Positions 1-6,507 are shown, counted from the first letter of the stretch. The stretch is DNA of 6,996 nucleotides from Ignavibacteriales bacterium CG12_big_fil_rev_8_21_14_0_65_30_8 (GCA_002783525.1 PFGS01000209.1:10163-17158); one strand, 5' to 3'. Notes: generated by a model not told the origin, from the letters alone. Made by a program: numbers and translations.

Positions 1-5
1 TTAAT

Positions 6-494
6 CTACTTATTATATCTTTTCAGAATAGAATCTACAATTTTACTTGTAGACTGGTTTATGACAAATTCAATTGATTTTACCTGTCCGCCATTTTTTA
101 TTACGATATCTTTCCCAACTATCTTTTCCAAATCCCAATCTGCTCCTTTTACTAAAATATCAGGAATAATTCCCTCGATTAATTTTTCGGGTGTATCTTC
201 ATCAAAAAGAATTACATAATCAACAGGTTTTAAATTTGAAATTATTAAGGCTCTTTCATCTTCCGGAATTATTGGTCTGTTTTCACCTTTTATATTATTA
301 ACAGACCTATCACTATTTACTCCAACTAGTAAAATATCACCTAAATTTTTTGCTTTGTTTAAATAATCAATATGACCGGCATGAATTATATCAAAACAAC
401 CATTTGTAAAAACAACTTTTTTATTAGTTTTTTTTAATTCTTCCCTAATCGGTAAAAATTTATTTAATGTTTTAATATTATTTGTCATTTCCAT
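6..494 (-). CDS. rfaE2: D-glycero-beta-D-manno-heptose 1-phosphate adenylyltransferase (RfaE2, HldE C-domain)
   Basis: Transfers AMP from ATP to heptose 1-phosphate, giving ADP-D-glycero-beta-D-manno-heptose for LPS core assembly. The 162-residue length is normal for a free-standing RfaE2. Nucleotidyltransferase landmarks: FTNGCFDIIHAGH (29-41) with the HxGH motif at 38-41, LLVGVNSDRSV (about 55-65), ENRPI followed by EDERA, VKGADW (about 114-119), and STSKIV with the conserved Ser-Thr-Ser at 148-150. Two in-frame starts lie six bases apart, 494 and 488; neither has a Shine-Dalgarno, and both fall inside the last codons of rfaE1 (overlap of 17 or 11 bases). Translation is therefore probably coupled to rfaE1. 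The TAG stop is at 6-8, so the gene is complete. Confidence 0.95.
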   Translation of the reverse strand: MEMTNNIKTLNKFLPIREELKKTNKKVVFTNGCFDIIHAGHIDYLNKAKNLGDILLVGVNSDRSVNNIKGENRPIIPEDERALIISNLKPVDYVILFDEDTPEKLIEGIIPDILVKGADWDLEKIVGKDIVIKNGGQVKSIEFVINQSTSKIVDSILKRYNK

Positions 495-1476
495 TAATTG
501 TAATATTAAATAATTTATTTATCTCTATAGGAACTATTCCAACCTCTTCACACACAATACCGGCTGCATAATTTGCAAGATATGATGCTTCTAATATATT
601 AGCACCTGCAGTTAAAGCCATTGTTAGTGTTGATATTACTGTATCACCTGCACCTGAAACATCAGCTACTTTTCTTGCTTTGGTTGGCATTCTTTTTTCA
701 TCTTCTTCTTTTTGGAACACAGCAATTCCTTCTTCCCCTAAAGTTAGCAAAATGTTTTCAGCATTTAATTCTTTTAAAAGTTTATTGCCAACTTTTGTAA
801 TGTCTTTTCCATTCTTAATTTTTATTCCTAAAACATCTTCTGCTTCTTTTCTATTGGGTTTAAATACAGTAACATTTTTGTACTTGAAAAAGTTATTAAA
901 TTTTGGATCAACTGTAATTAGAATATTATTTTTATTTGCAAGAGTAATTATCCTATCTATTAAATCAGGAGTTAAAACACCTTTGTTATAATCTTGTAGA
1001 ATAATTGCATCAAGTTTATTTATTTTAGATTCCAACAATTTTATTAATTTATTCTGTACTTTTTTTGTTAAGTATTCTTTGCTTTCCTGATCTATTCTTA
1101 CCACGTGATGATTATCTGCAATTACTCTTGTCTTTGTTGTAGTAGGTCTCTTTTCATCAACAACAATTCCATCTTTATCTATACTGGCATCTTTTAATAA
1201 AGATGAAAATATTGTTCCGTGATTATCATATCCTATAACACCAATAGGCAAAGGTATTCCATTTAATTTTTGAATGTTCAATGCAACATTGGCAGCACCA
1301 CCAAATCTATAGAACTCATTTTCTACTTCTAATACAGGTACTGGGGCTTCGGGTGAAATTCTTTTAACATCGCCCCAGAAATATGAGTCTAACATCATAT
1401 CTCCAACTACAGCAATTTTTTTATCTTTAAAATTATTCTTTAGTTCTAATAATTTTTTCTTTTCTATTTTTATCAT
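478..1476 (-). CDS. rfaE1: D-glycero-beta-D-manno-heptose-7-phosphate kinase (RfaE1, HldE N-domain)
   Basis: Phosphorylates D-glycero-D-manno-heptose 7-phosphate at C1 to give the beta 1,7-bisphosphate on the path to ADP-heptose for the LPS inner core. At 332 residues it matches the kinase half of E. coli HldE. PfkB/ribokinase features in order: VVGDMMLDSYFWG (23-35), the RISPEAPVPVLE segment (39-50) characteristic of HldE kinases, GGAANVALN (59-67), KPNRKEAE (206-213), LTLGEEG (244-250) and the catalytic DVSGAGDT (272-279) with Asp278 as the expected base. The start at 1476 lies 12 bases after the propeller stop, behind an A-rich leader without a clear Shine-Dalgarno. The 3' end overlaps rfaE2 in another frame, so the two HldE activities are separate polypeptides here. 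The PfkB-type kinase indicates the ADP-heptose (beta) rather than the GDP-heptose route. GmhA, GmhB and HldD are not in the window. Confidence 0.95.
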   Translation of the reverse strand: MIKIEKKKLLELKNNFKDKKIAVVGDMMLDSYFWGDVKRISPEAPVPVLEVENEFYRFGGAANVALNIQKLNGIPLPIGVIGYDNHGTIFSSLLKDASIDKDGIVVDEKRPTTTKTRVIADNHHVVRIDQESKEYLTKKVQNKLIKLLESKINKLDAIILQDYNKGVLTPDLIDRIITLANKNNILITVDPKFNNFFKYKNVTVFKPNRKEAEDVLGIKIKNGKDITKVGNKLLKELNAENILLTLGEEGIAVFQKEEDEKRMPTKARKVADVSGAGDTVISTLTMALTAGANILEASYLANYAAGIVCEEVGIVPIEINKLFNITINGNDK

Positions 1477-1488
1477 AAATATTTTGTT

Positions 1489-2565
1489 TTATTTTTTACT
1501 TATATGGGCTAAAGGATTATCCAGAGTTAAAGCAAGCAATCCGCTATCTGTCCCAATCCACATTATTTTACCGTCAAATAATAATTCATTTACTTTTGTA
1601 TTGAACAGATCAATATTATCAAATTCAAGCCTCTTAATTTCTTTTGTGTTTTTATCTATTAAAAACAAACCTTTCCCTAATTCCTTTTTTTCTTTAGTGT
1701 AAAATGAATATACACCTGCCCAAATTTTATTACCAGTTAATGCTAAGGTATATACGCCGTCATCAATTAGTCCTTCTCTTTTAGATATTCTATCCCAAAT
1801 AAATTTTCTGTCAAATTTATAAATACCGCCCACATTAAATTTTGGTTGATCAGAAGTAACAAACTCATCGGTGGCAAACCATACATTTTTATCATCAAAA
1901 AGAATATCTGAAATTGAAACCGCTTCTCCATCTCCGTTAAAAGAACTACCGTCATTGCCTATAAAAGACCAAGCATCTGAATTATGGATATCAAGTTTTT
2001 TATTATATATATGAACACCTGCTTCTGTTCCAAACCATACAAGGCTATCACCATCTACTTCTATGGTTTTTATATTATTTGTTTTTGTATCATTTTTTTT
2101 AGTGAGATCAAAATCCTCATATTTTCTTCTTCTGGCATCATAAAGTGTTAGATTTTTAAATCTACCTATCCATAATATATCATTGTAATTATCATAACAT
2201 AAAGTTCTTATCCAATTCCCAAGTTCACCACCTTTTGCAAATTTTCTTTTTGTCCAGGTTTTTTTTCTTTTACTATATATAAATAAACCATCAGTTGTTC
2301 CTGCCCAAACTTCTTGTTTACCAACAGCTAAAGTGTAAAAAAAATCGTTATTCAGATTATTATTCTTTGTTGAAAAATTTGTCCACTTCTTATTCTCAAA
2401 CGAATAATAATAAATTCCTTCCCCATAAGTAGAAACCCATAATTTATCATTATCAACAACTATAGATGTAATATTTGCACCAATCAAATATTTTTGAACT
2501 GTAGTCTGAGGATAAATTGGTAAAGTAAAGGTCAGTAAGATTATTATTGTTATTAAATTCTTCAT
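1489..2565 (-). CDS. Secreted stand-alone seven-bladed beta-propeller (Reg_prop repeats), function unknown
   Basis: A 358-residue protein with a Sec-type signal peptide: Lys2, a hydrophobic core at about 4-18, and likely cleavage near residue 20. No lipobox cysteine is seen, so a soluble periplasmic or exported location is inferred. The rest consists of seven degenerate repeats anchored on a [LVIM]W[IVAF][GSA] motif followed by a GL[FY]xY-like strand. The anchor tryptophans are 43, 87, 132, 177, 229, 282 and 336, spaced 44-54 residues, as expected for seven blades. This is the two-component-regulator propeller (Reg_prop) pattern found in the periplasmic sensor part of Bacteroidota hybrid histidine kinases. 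Here nothing follows the propeller: no transmembrane helix, kinase, diguanylate cyclase or T9SS-like C-terminal domain. Blades 5 and 6 carry longer insertions (about 233-247 and 285-298). The gene begins 33 bases after panB with no clear Shine-Dalgarno and ends 12 bases before rfaE1, so co-transcription is likely. A role in envelope or glycan binding is only a guess from context. Confidence 0.85.
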   Translation of the reverse strand: MKNLITIIILLTFTLPIYPQTTVQKYLIGANITSIVVDNDKLWVSTYGEGIYYYSFENKKWTNFSTKNNNLNNDFFYTLAVGKQEVWAGTTDGLFIYSKRKKTWTKRKFAKGGELGNWIRTLCYDNYNDILWIGRFKNLTLYDARRRKYEDFDLTKKNDTKTNNIKTIEVDGDSLVWFGTEAGVHIYNKKLDIHNSDAWSFIGNDGSSFNGDGEAVSISDILFDDKNVWFATDEFVTSDQPKFNVGGIYKFDRKFIWDRISKREGLIDDGVYTLALTGNKIWAGVYSFYTKEKKELGKGLFLIDKNTKEIKRLEFDNIDLFNTKVNELLFDGKIMWIGTDSGLLALTLDNPLAHISKK

Positions 2566-2603
2566 TAGAATTTTTAGTGAATAAATATGATTTAAATTCT
2601 AAT
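2564..2603 (-). repeat. Inverted repeat spanning the panB stop and the propeller start
   Basis: Positions 2564-2573 (attagaattt) and 2594-2603 (aaattctaat) are perfect reverse complements of 10 bases, separated by 20. In the mRNA the upstream arm contains the panB stop codon and the downstream arm runs into the AU of the propeller gene's AUG. The stem has only one G-C pair, so it would be weak. Either it modulates coupled translation of the propeller gene or it is a chance product of AT-rich sequence. Confidence 0.4.
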
Positions 2604-3414
2604 AGCTTTCTTCTTTAGACGGAAAATTTTTATTCTTTACATCATCAATATAATTATGAATTGACCTTTCTATTTCCTCAGCAAGGTTTGCATATTTACG
2701 TACAAATCTCGGCTGAAACTCAACATATAATCCTAAAAGATCCGGCGTAACTAGTATTTGTCCATCACAATTAATTCCGCCACCAATACCAATTGTTGGT
2801 ATTTTTAATGCTTTAGTAATTTTATTAGCTAAAATTGCAGGTATTTTTTCTAGAACTACTGCAAAGGCTCCTGCTTTTTCTATTGCCAAAGCATCTTCAA
2901 AAATTTCTTTAGCTTCTTCTTTACTTTTCCCTCTTTCTCTGTAGCTGCCAAATTGATTTATACTTTGAGGTGTCAAACCTACATGACCCATTACAGGTAT
3001 TCCTGCATTTGTAATTTCTTTTATTGTTGCAGCTACTCTTACGCCGCCCTCTAATTTTACCGCACCCGCAGATGTTTCTTTCATAATTCTGCCTGCATTT
3101 TTAAATCCTTCTTTAACACTAAGTTGATAGGACATAAATGGCATATCTACAACAACCATAGCTCTGTTTACACCTTTAGTAACTGCTTTTGTGTGATATA
3201 TCATCTCATCCATAGTTACTGGTAAAGTAGTCTCATTACCCTGAAATACGTTTGCAAGTGAATCTCCTACTAGTAATAAATCAATACCTGCTGTATCTAG
3301 AATTCTTGCTGTAATAAAATCGTAAGCCGTTAGTGCAGCAATTTTTATATTTTTCTTTTTCATTAAAGAAAGAGATTTTGTTGTTACTTTTTTGAATGAT
3401 TTTTCGGTACTCAT
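2599..3414 (-). CDS. panB: PanB, 3-methyl-2-oxobutanoate hydroxymethyltransferase
   Basis: Adds a hydroxymethyl group from 5,10-methylene-tetrahydrofolate to 2-oxoisovalerate to form ketopantoate, the first step of pantothenate (hence CoA and ACP cofactor) synthesis, in the cytoplasm. Its 271 residues match the usual length (E. coli 264). The TIM-barrel landmarks are all present: LTAYD (28-32), VGDSLANV with metal ligand Asp51, VVVDMPFMSYQ with metal ligand Asp90, AVKLEGG with Lys120 and Glu122, MGHVGLTPQS (142-151), VVLEKIP with catalytic Glu189, and TIGIGGG near 206-213. The N-terminal arm is slightly longer than in E. coli, which shifts the residues by 6-8. No panC or panD is in the window. 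It starts 22 bases after the LipM-like gene with its own ribosome binding site, so it is probably in the same operon. Confidence 0.97.
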   Translation of the reverse strand: MSTEKSFKKVTTKSLSLMKKKNIKIAALTAYDFITARILDTAGIDLLLVGDSLANVFQGNETTLPVTMDEMIYHTKAVTKGVNRAMVVVDMPFMSYQLSVKEGFKNAGRIMKETSAGAVKLEGGVRVAATIKEITNAGIPVMGHVGLTPQSINQFGSYRERGKSKEEAKEIFEDALAIEKAGAFAVVLEKIPAILANKITKALKIPTIGIGGGINCDGQILVTPDLLGLYVEFQPRFVRKYANLAEEIERSIHNYIDDVKNKNFPSKEESY

Positions 3415-3422
3415 TTATTATA

Positions 3423-3428
3423 CCTTTT
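3423..3428 (-). promoter_or_regulatory. Ribosome binding site of panB
   Basis: The minus strand reads AAAAGG eight bases before the panB ATG at 3414, within the 22-base gap after the LipM-like gene. It is the clearest Shine-Dalgarno-like site in the window and fixes this start; most other genes here begin after A-rich leaders or inside the preceding gene. Confidence 0.5.
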
Positions 3429-3436
3429 TTAATTAC

Positions 3437-4207
3437 TTATAATGCTTGTGATAATTCTTTGTTAGATAAATTTATTGAACTGATCTCAAAATTAATCTTA
3501 AAATATTCTTCAAAACCTTTAAATATTGATTCTTCCAATTTAGAATAATTAATATCTTCATTTAATATTGATTTTAGATCTGTTGTAACAAAATTTAATT
3601 GTCTATTCAATTCTAAAATTTCTTCTTCTGTCAGAATTAAATAATCAGCTAATTTTTTATGAAAGCTACCGCACAAAATTGAACCGTGCTGGAGTAAATT
3701 ATTACCAAGTTTTCTTTGTGCACTTCCAACAAGTTTTTTCCTGCTAAATTTTAATTCACTTTTTGCAGTCGATGAAAAACATGCATTGCTATTTTTCTCA
3801 TTGTATATTTTAGGAAAATCAGGCTGAGTTGATTCTAATTCAATTTCATTTAATACTTCATTATAAATTATTAATCCTTTTCGTAATGCTTTATTTATTT
3901 TATTGTAAAAATAATGCGCCGACTTTTGATCTTTTACAGTTGAAATCACAGAATATGTTAACTCTTCTGAATGAAGTATTGCTCTTCCGCCTGTTGGCCT
4001 TTTAATAATATCTAAACCATCATTTACAGCTTTATCATAATTTATATATTCATAGTTTTGATTTGCACCTAATGATATACAGTAAGGATTCCATTTATAA
4101 AGTCTTAAATAAAATTCACCCGGCTTACAAACTTCAGCCAGATTAATATCAAAATCCATATTATACTTTCCTGTGTTTTCTCCAGTATTTATATAATAGT
4201 ATTTCAT
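3437..4207 (-). CDS. LipM-like octanoyltransferase (BPL/LplA/LipB family)
   Basis: A 256-residue single-domain protein of the biotin/lipoate protein ligase fold. It most resembles LipM, which moves octanoate from ACP to a lipoyl-domain lysine (GcvH in Bacillus) before LipA adds sulfur. Evidence: KRPTGGRAILHSEELTYSV (residues 69-87) has the LipM-type GGRAxLH...ELTYSV rather than the LplA-type SGGGAVFHD; ACF at 142-144 supplies Cys143 at the expected catalytic cysteine position; KLVGSAQRK (158-166) gives the conserved lysine; LLQHGSIL (171-178) is typical. The roughly 80-residue C-terminal accessory domain of lipoate ligase LplA is absent, arguing against a full ATP-dependent ligase, although a stand-alone N-terminal ligase domain or a LipL-type amidotransferase cannot be excluded. 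The start overlaps the lpxA stop (ATGA). The gene name lipM is likely but not certain, so the symbol is left blank. Confidence 0.82.
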   Translation of the reverse strand: MKYYYINTGENTGKYNMDFDINLAEVCKPGEFYLRLYKWNPYCISLGANQNYEYINYDKAVNDGLDIIKRPTGGRAILHSEELTYSVISTVKDQKSAHYFYNKINKALRKGLIIYNEVLNEIELESTQPDFPKIYNEKNSNACFSSTAKSELKFSRKKLVGSAQRKLGNNLLQHGSILCGSFHKKLADYLILTEEEILELNRQLNFVTTDLKSILNEDINYSKLEESIFKGFEEYFKINFEISSINLSNKELSQAL

Positions 4208-4977
4208 TTCCCTATCAGCCCTCTTTTACTTCTATCTAAAAACTTTAATATTTCATTTACATTTTCATTATCAGAAAAATTTTTTTTAATTTTTTCTTTT
4301 GCCTGGGTTATATTTAACGATGGGCTGTATAAATATTTATACGCTTTTTTCAACGAATTAATATCTTCATTTGAAAATCCTCTTCTTCTTAATCCAAGAA
4401 GATTTAATCCTTTATACTCTATTGGTTCATTTGCCGCTAAAATAAAAGGCGGAACATCCTGTGTAATTCTAAATCCTCCCCCAATCATACAATGCTTTCC
4501 AATTTTACAAAATTGATGAACAGGAGTTAATCCACCAATAATAACATATTCATCTATCTCAACGTGTCCGGCTATTTGGACTCCGTTTGCTAAGATACAA
4601 TTATCACCTAAAATTGTATCGTGGGCAACATGGCTATATGCCATCAATAAACAATTTTTTCCCACTCGTGAAAAACCGGTTTCTTTAGTTCCCCTGTGAA
4701 GAGTAACATACTCATGAATTTTAGTATCATCTCCAACATAGAATAAAGAATCTTCGTTGTTAAATTTTAGATCTTGAGGAGTATGTGCAATAGAAGCAGC
4801 TTGATGTATTACAACTCTATTACCAATTCTTGCACCGTTATAAATTACTGCGTGTGGACCAATAAAACAATCATCGCCTATTTCAACATTATCTTCAACT
4901 ATTGCATAAGCAGATATTTGAATATTTTTACCAAGTTTGGCTTTATCGCTTACAACCGCTGTCGAATGAATATTCAT
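4204..4977 (-). CDS. lpxA: LpxA, acyl-ACP--UDP-N-acetylglucosamine O-acyltransferase
   Basis: First step of lipid A synthesis: places an (R)-3-hydroxyacyl chain from ACP on the 3-OH of UDP-GlcNAc. At 257 residues it is close to E. coli LpxA (262). Hexapeptide repeats of the left-handed beta-helix run from about residue 2 to 170, followed by the helical C-terminal domain ending in the family signature RSKRGLIG. Catalytic His119 lies in SHVAHD (E. coli HIAHD, His125); HQF at 154-156 and QDVPPF at 173-178 are also conserved. The position matching the E. coli acyl-chain ruler Gly173 is Gly167, so a fairly long acyl pocket is expected; this is inference. The start follows the lpxC-fabZ stop as TAATG, and the 3' end overlaps the next gene by ATGA. 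No strong Shine-Dalgarno is visible, only A-rich sequence, consistent with coupling. Confidence 0.96.
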   Translation of the reverse strand: MNIHSTAVVSDKAKLGKNIQISAYAIVEDNVEIGDDCFIGPHAVIYNGARIGNRVVIHQAASIAHTPQDLKFNNEDSLFYVGDDTKIHEYVTLHRGTKETGFSRVGKNCLLMAYSHVAHDTILGDNCILANGVQIAGHVEIDEYVIIGGLTPVHQFCKIGKHCMIGGGFRITQDVPPFILAANEPIEYKGLNLLGLRRRGFSNEDINSLKKAYKYLYSPSLNITQAKEKIKKNFSDNENVNEILKFLDRSKRGLIGK

Positions 4978-6383
4978 TATTCTTTATCTTTTCTGTCAAC
5001 AATGGCTGCCATAAAATCTGCTTCAGCAACAAGAATATCACCAACAAAAGCTTTCCCACTCATCATTACAATTTTACTTTTTTTATTCTTTAGATATACT
5101 TCTAAATAGAGTAGATCACCAGGTACAACAGGTTTTCTAAATTTTGCATTATTTATTTGCATAAAGTATACAAGCTTTTCGCTAGGATTTTCTAATGAGT
5201 TAAGAAGTAACACTCCCCCGGTTTGTGCCATTGATTCAATAATTAAAACGCCGGGCATAATTGGTCTGCCCGGAAAATGACCAGGAAAAAATGGTTCATT
5301 AATTGTAACCATTTTTGTTCCAACTACTTTTTTATCCAGTTCCAATTCAACAATTCTATCAACTAATAAAAAAGGATATCTATGAGGAAGAATTTTTTGT
5401 ATTGCTTCTGTATCAAAGACAATACCCTCCTTTTTAACTAATTGATATTTTTTTTCAAGTTTCTTTTGCTGATATAGTTTTCTTATTTTTTTAGCGAATT
5501 CAACATTAGATTTATGCCCTGGTCTTGCTGCTAATATTTGTGCTTTAATCGGCGCACCTATTAAAGCAAGGTCCCCTAACAGATCAAGTAATTTATGCCT
5601 AACAGGTTCATTTTTAAATCTTAGGGTTTTATTATTTAAGATTCCGTTTTCACCCATTGTTACTTTTTCTTTTACACCAATTTTTTTACTTAGTTCAGCT
5701 AATTCTTTTTCGTTACATTTTTTATCAACTATTACAACTGCATTATCTATGTCACCGCCTTTTATCAATCCTCTGTCGGCTAATTCTTCTACTTCACTTA
5801 AAAAACAAAAAGTTCTTGCAGTAGAAAATTCTTTTTCAAATTCTTTTTCAAGATCAAATAATCCAGTGTGCTGGCTTCCGAGCGCAGGGTTCTGATAATC
5901 AACCATTACAGTTATTCTGTAGTCATTCAAAGGCAAAGCTACAATATCAACTTGATTATCTTCATCGTGATACATAACTGTCTGGTCAATTATTAAATAA
6001 TCTTTAGGTGCATCTTGTTTTTGAAATCCTGCTTTTTTTAATGCTTTCACATACGGTTTGGAACTTCCGTCTTCAACAGGTGGTTCTATTCCATCAAGTT
6101 CAATTATTAAATTATCAATTTGAAGACCAACAACAGCTGCCAAAACATGTTCTACTGTATGTACTTTTGCTTCTCCTAAACCAAGAGTAGTACCTCTTGA
6201 TACATCAATTACATAATCTGCATTGGCCGGTATTTCTGGTTTATCATTTAAATCTACTCTTACGAACTTTATACCGTAATTTTCTGGAGCAGGTTTAAAG
6301 GTCATTTTACAAGAAGTACCTGTATGAAGTCCGGTACCAGTTAGTGAAATTTGTGTAGATATTGTATGTTGTTTTTCTAACAT
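4977..6383 (-). CDS. lpxC-fabZ: LpxC-FabZ fusion: UDP-3-O-acyl-GlcNAc deacetylase / 3-hydroxyacyl-ACP dehydratase
   Basis: A 468-residue bifunctional cytoplasmic enzyme. The N-terminal half (about 1-301) is LpxC, the zinc deacetylase that commits UDP-3-O-acyl-GlcNAc to lipid A; the C-terminal half (about 320-466) is FabZ, the dehydratase of type II fatty acid elongation. LpxC residues visible: Glu78-His79 in TVEHVLAA, His263 and Asp267 in RHKLLDLLGD (zinc ligands His79, His263, Asp267) and His290 in RPGHKSN, each of the last three shifted +25 from E. coli His238/Asp242/His265. FabZ shows the PHRYPFLLVDR opening, catalytic His369 in FFPGHFPGRP and Glu383 in PGVLIIESMAQ, spaced 14 residues as in E. 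coli FabZ. Residues about 302-319 form a lysine-rich linker. No catalytic residue is missing. This fusion is established in Bacteroidota and relatives. Its stop shares one base with the lpxA start (TAATG), so lpxA is probably translationally coupled. Confidence 0.97.
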   Translation of the reverse strand: MLEKQHTISTQISLTGTGLHTGTSCKMTFKPAPENYGIKFVRVDLNDKPEIPANADYVIDVSRGTTLGLGEAKVHTVEHVLAAVVGLQIDNLIIELDGIEPPVEDGSSKPYVKALKKAGFQKQDAPKDYLIIDQTVMYHDEDNQVDIVALPLNDYRITVMVDYQNPALGSQHTGLFDLEKEFEKEFSTARTFCFLSEVEELADRGLIKGGDIDNAVVIVDKKCNEKELAELSKKIGVKEKVTMGENGILNNKTLRFKNEPVRHKLLDLLGDLALIGAPIKAQILAARPGHKSNVEFAKKIRKLYQQKKLEKKYQLVKKEGIVFDTEAIQKILPHRYPFLLVDRIVELELDKKVVGTKMVTINEPFFPGHFPGRPIMPGVLIIESMAQTGGVLLLNSLENPSEKLVYFMQINNAKFRKPVVPGDLLYLEVYLKNKKSKIVMMSGKAFVGDILVAEADFMAAIVDRKDKE

Positions 6384-6389
6384 TAAAAT

Positions 6390-6394
6390 CGCCT
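6390..6394 (-). promoter_or_regulatory. Possible ribosome binding site of lpxC-fabZ
   Basis: The minus strand reads AGGCG, six bases before the ATG at 6383, an imperfect Shine-Dalgarno match at suitable spacing. It supports this start, as does the N-terminal family sequence (ISLTGTGLHTG) beginning about residue 12. Confidence 0.4.
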
Positions 6395-6401
6395 AAAAAT
6401 T

Positions 6402-6407
6402 ATTATA
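6402..6407 (-). promoter_or_regulatory. Candidate -10 box upstream of lpxC-fabZ
   Basis: The minus strand reads TATAAT, a perfect match to the sigma-70 -10 consensus, ending 18 bases before the lpxC-fabZ ATG. The hexamer 17 bases upstream (6425-6430, TTTCTT) is a poor -35 match, and the leader would be only about 12 bases. Such hexamers occur often by chance in DNA this AT-rich, and Bacteroidota-type promoters use a different -7/-33 consensus that I do not clearly find here. Weak candidate only. Confidence 0.2.
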
Positions 6408-6507
6408 ATATCATTAATAATTGAAAGAAATTGATTTTTCAAAATAGCAAGATGAGTGCTGAAATACAATAATTTTAGAAGTGTAATAGGAGCAATAAGT
6501 TCAGTTT

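Larger units (their letters stand above)
6384..6507 (-). other. lpxD to lpxC-fabZ intergenic gap
   Basis: This 124-base AT-rich stretch is the longest gap in the window and the only one roomy enough for a conventional promoter. I see no ORF with a recognisable product, no RNA gene, and no GC-rich hairpin followed by a T-run that would make a convincing terminator after lpxD. A 6-base inverted repeat (6421-6426 with 6437-6442, 10-base loop) is too weak to call. Read-through from lpxD is therefore plausible, with a possible extra start for the downstream genes. Confidence 0.5.

Noticed and set aside
680..991. Plus-strand open frame of 103 codons
   Set aside because: It lies antisense inside the securely identified rfaE1; its Phe/Leu/Ser-rich product is the usual complement of an AT-rich coding strand and shows no family motif.
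1484..1702. Plus-strand open frame of 72 codons
   Set aside because: Antisense to the 3' end of the propeller gene, whose repeats read cleanly through this part; no motif of its own.
1767..1955. Minus-strand open frame of 62 codons
   Set aside because: Alternative frame within the propeller gene, which has continuous blade repeats across it; no independent support.
3437..4207. LplA-type lipoate-protein ligase
   Set aside because: Motifs are of the LipM type and the C-terminal ligase domain is absent; kept only as an alternative.
4774..5109. Plus-strand open frames of 111 codons and, nested at 4902-5093, 63 codons
   Set aside because: Both are antisense to the lpxC-fabZ/lpxA junction, where both real genes are well conserved; no recognisable product.
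6008..6190. Plus-strand open frame of 60 codons
   Set aside because: Antisense to the LpxC catalytic region; leucine-rich by chance.
6421..6442. TTGAAA...TTTCAA inverted repeat as an operator or terminator
   Set aside because: Arms are only six bases, AT-rich, with a 10-base loop and no adjacent T-run; expected by chance in such DNA.
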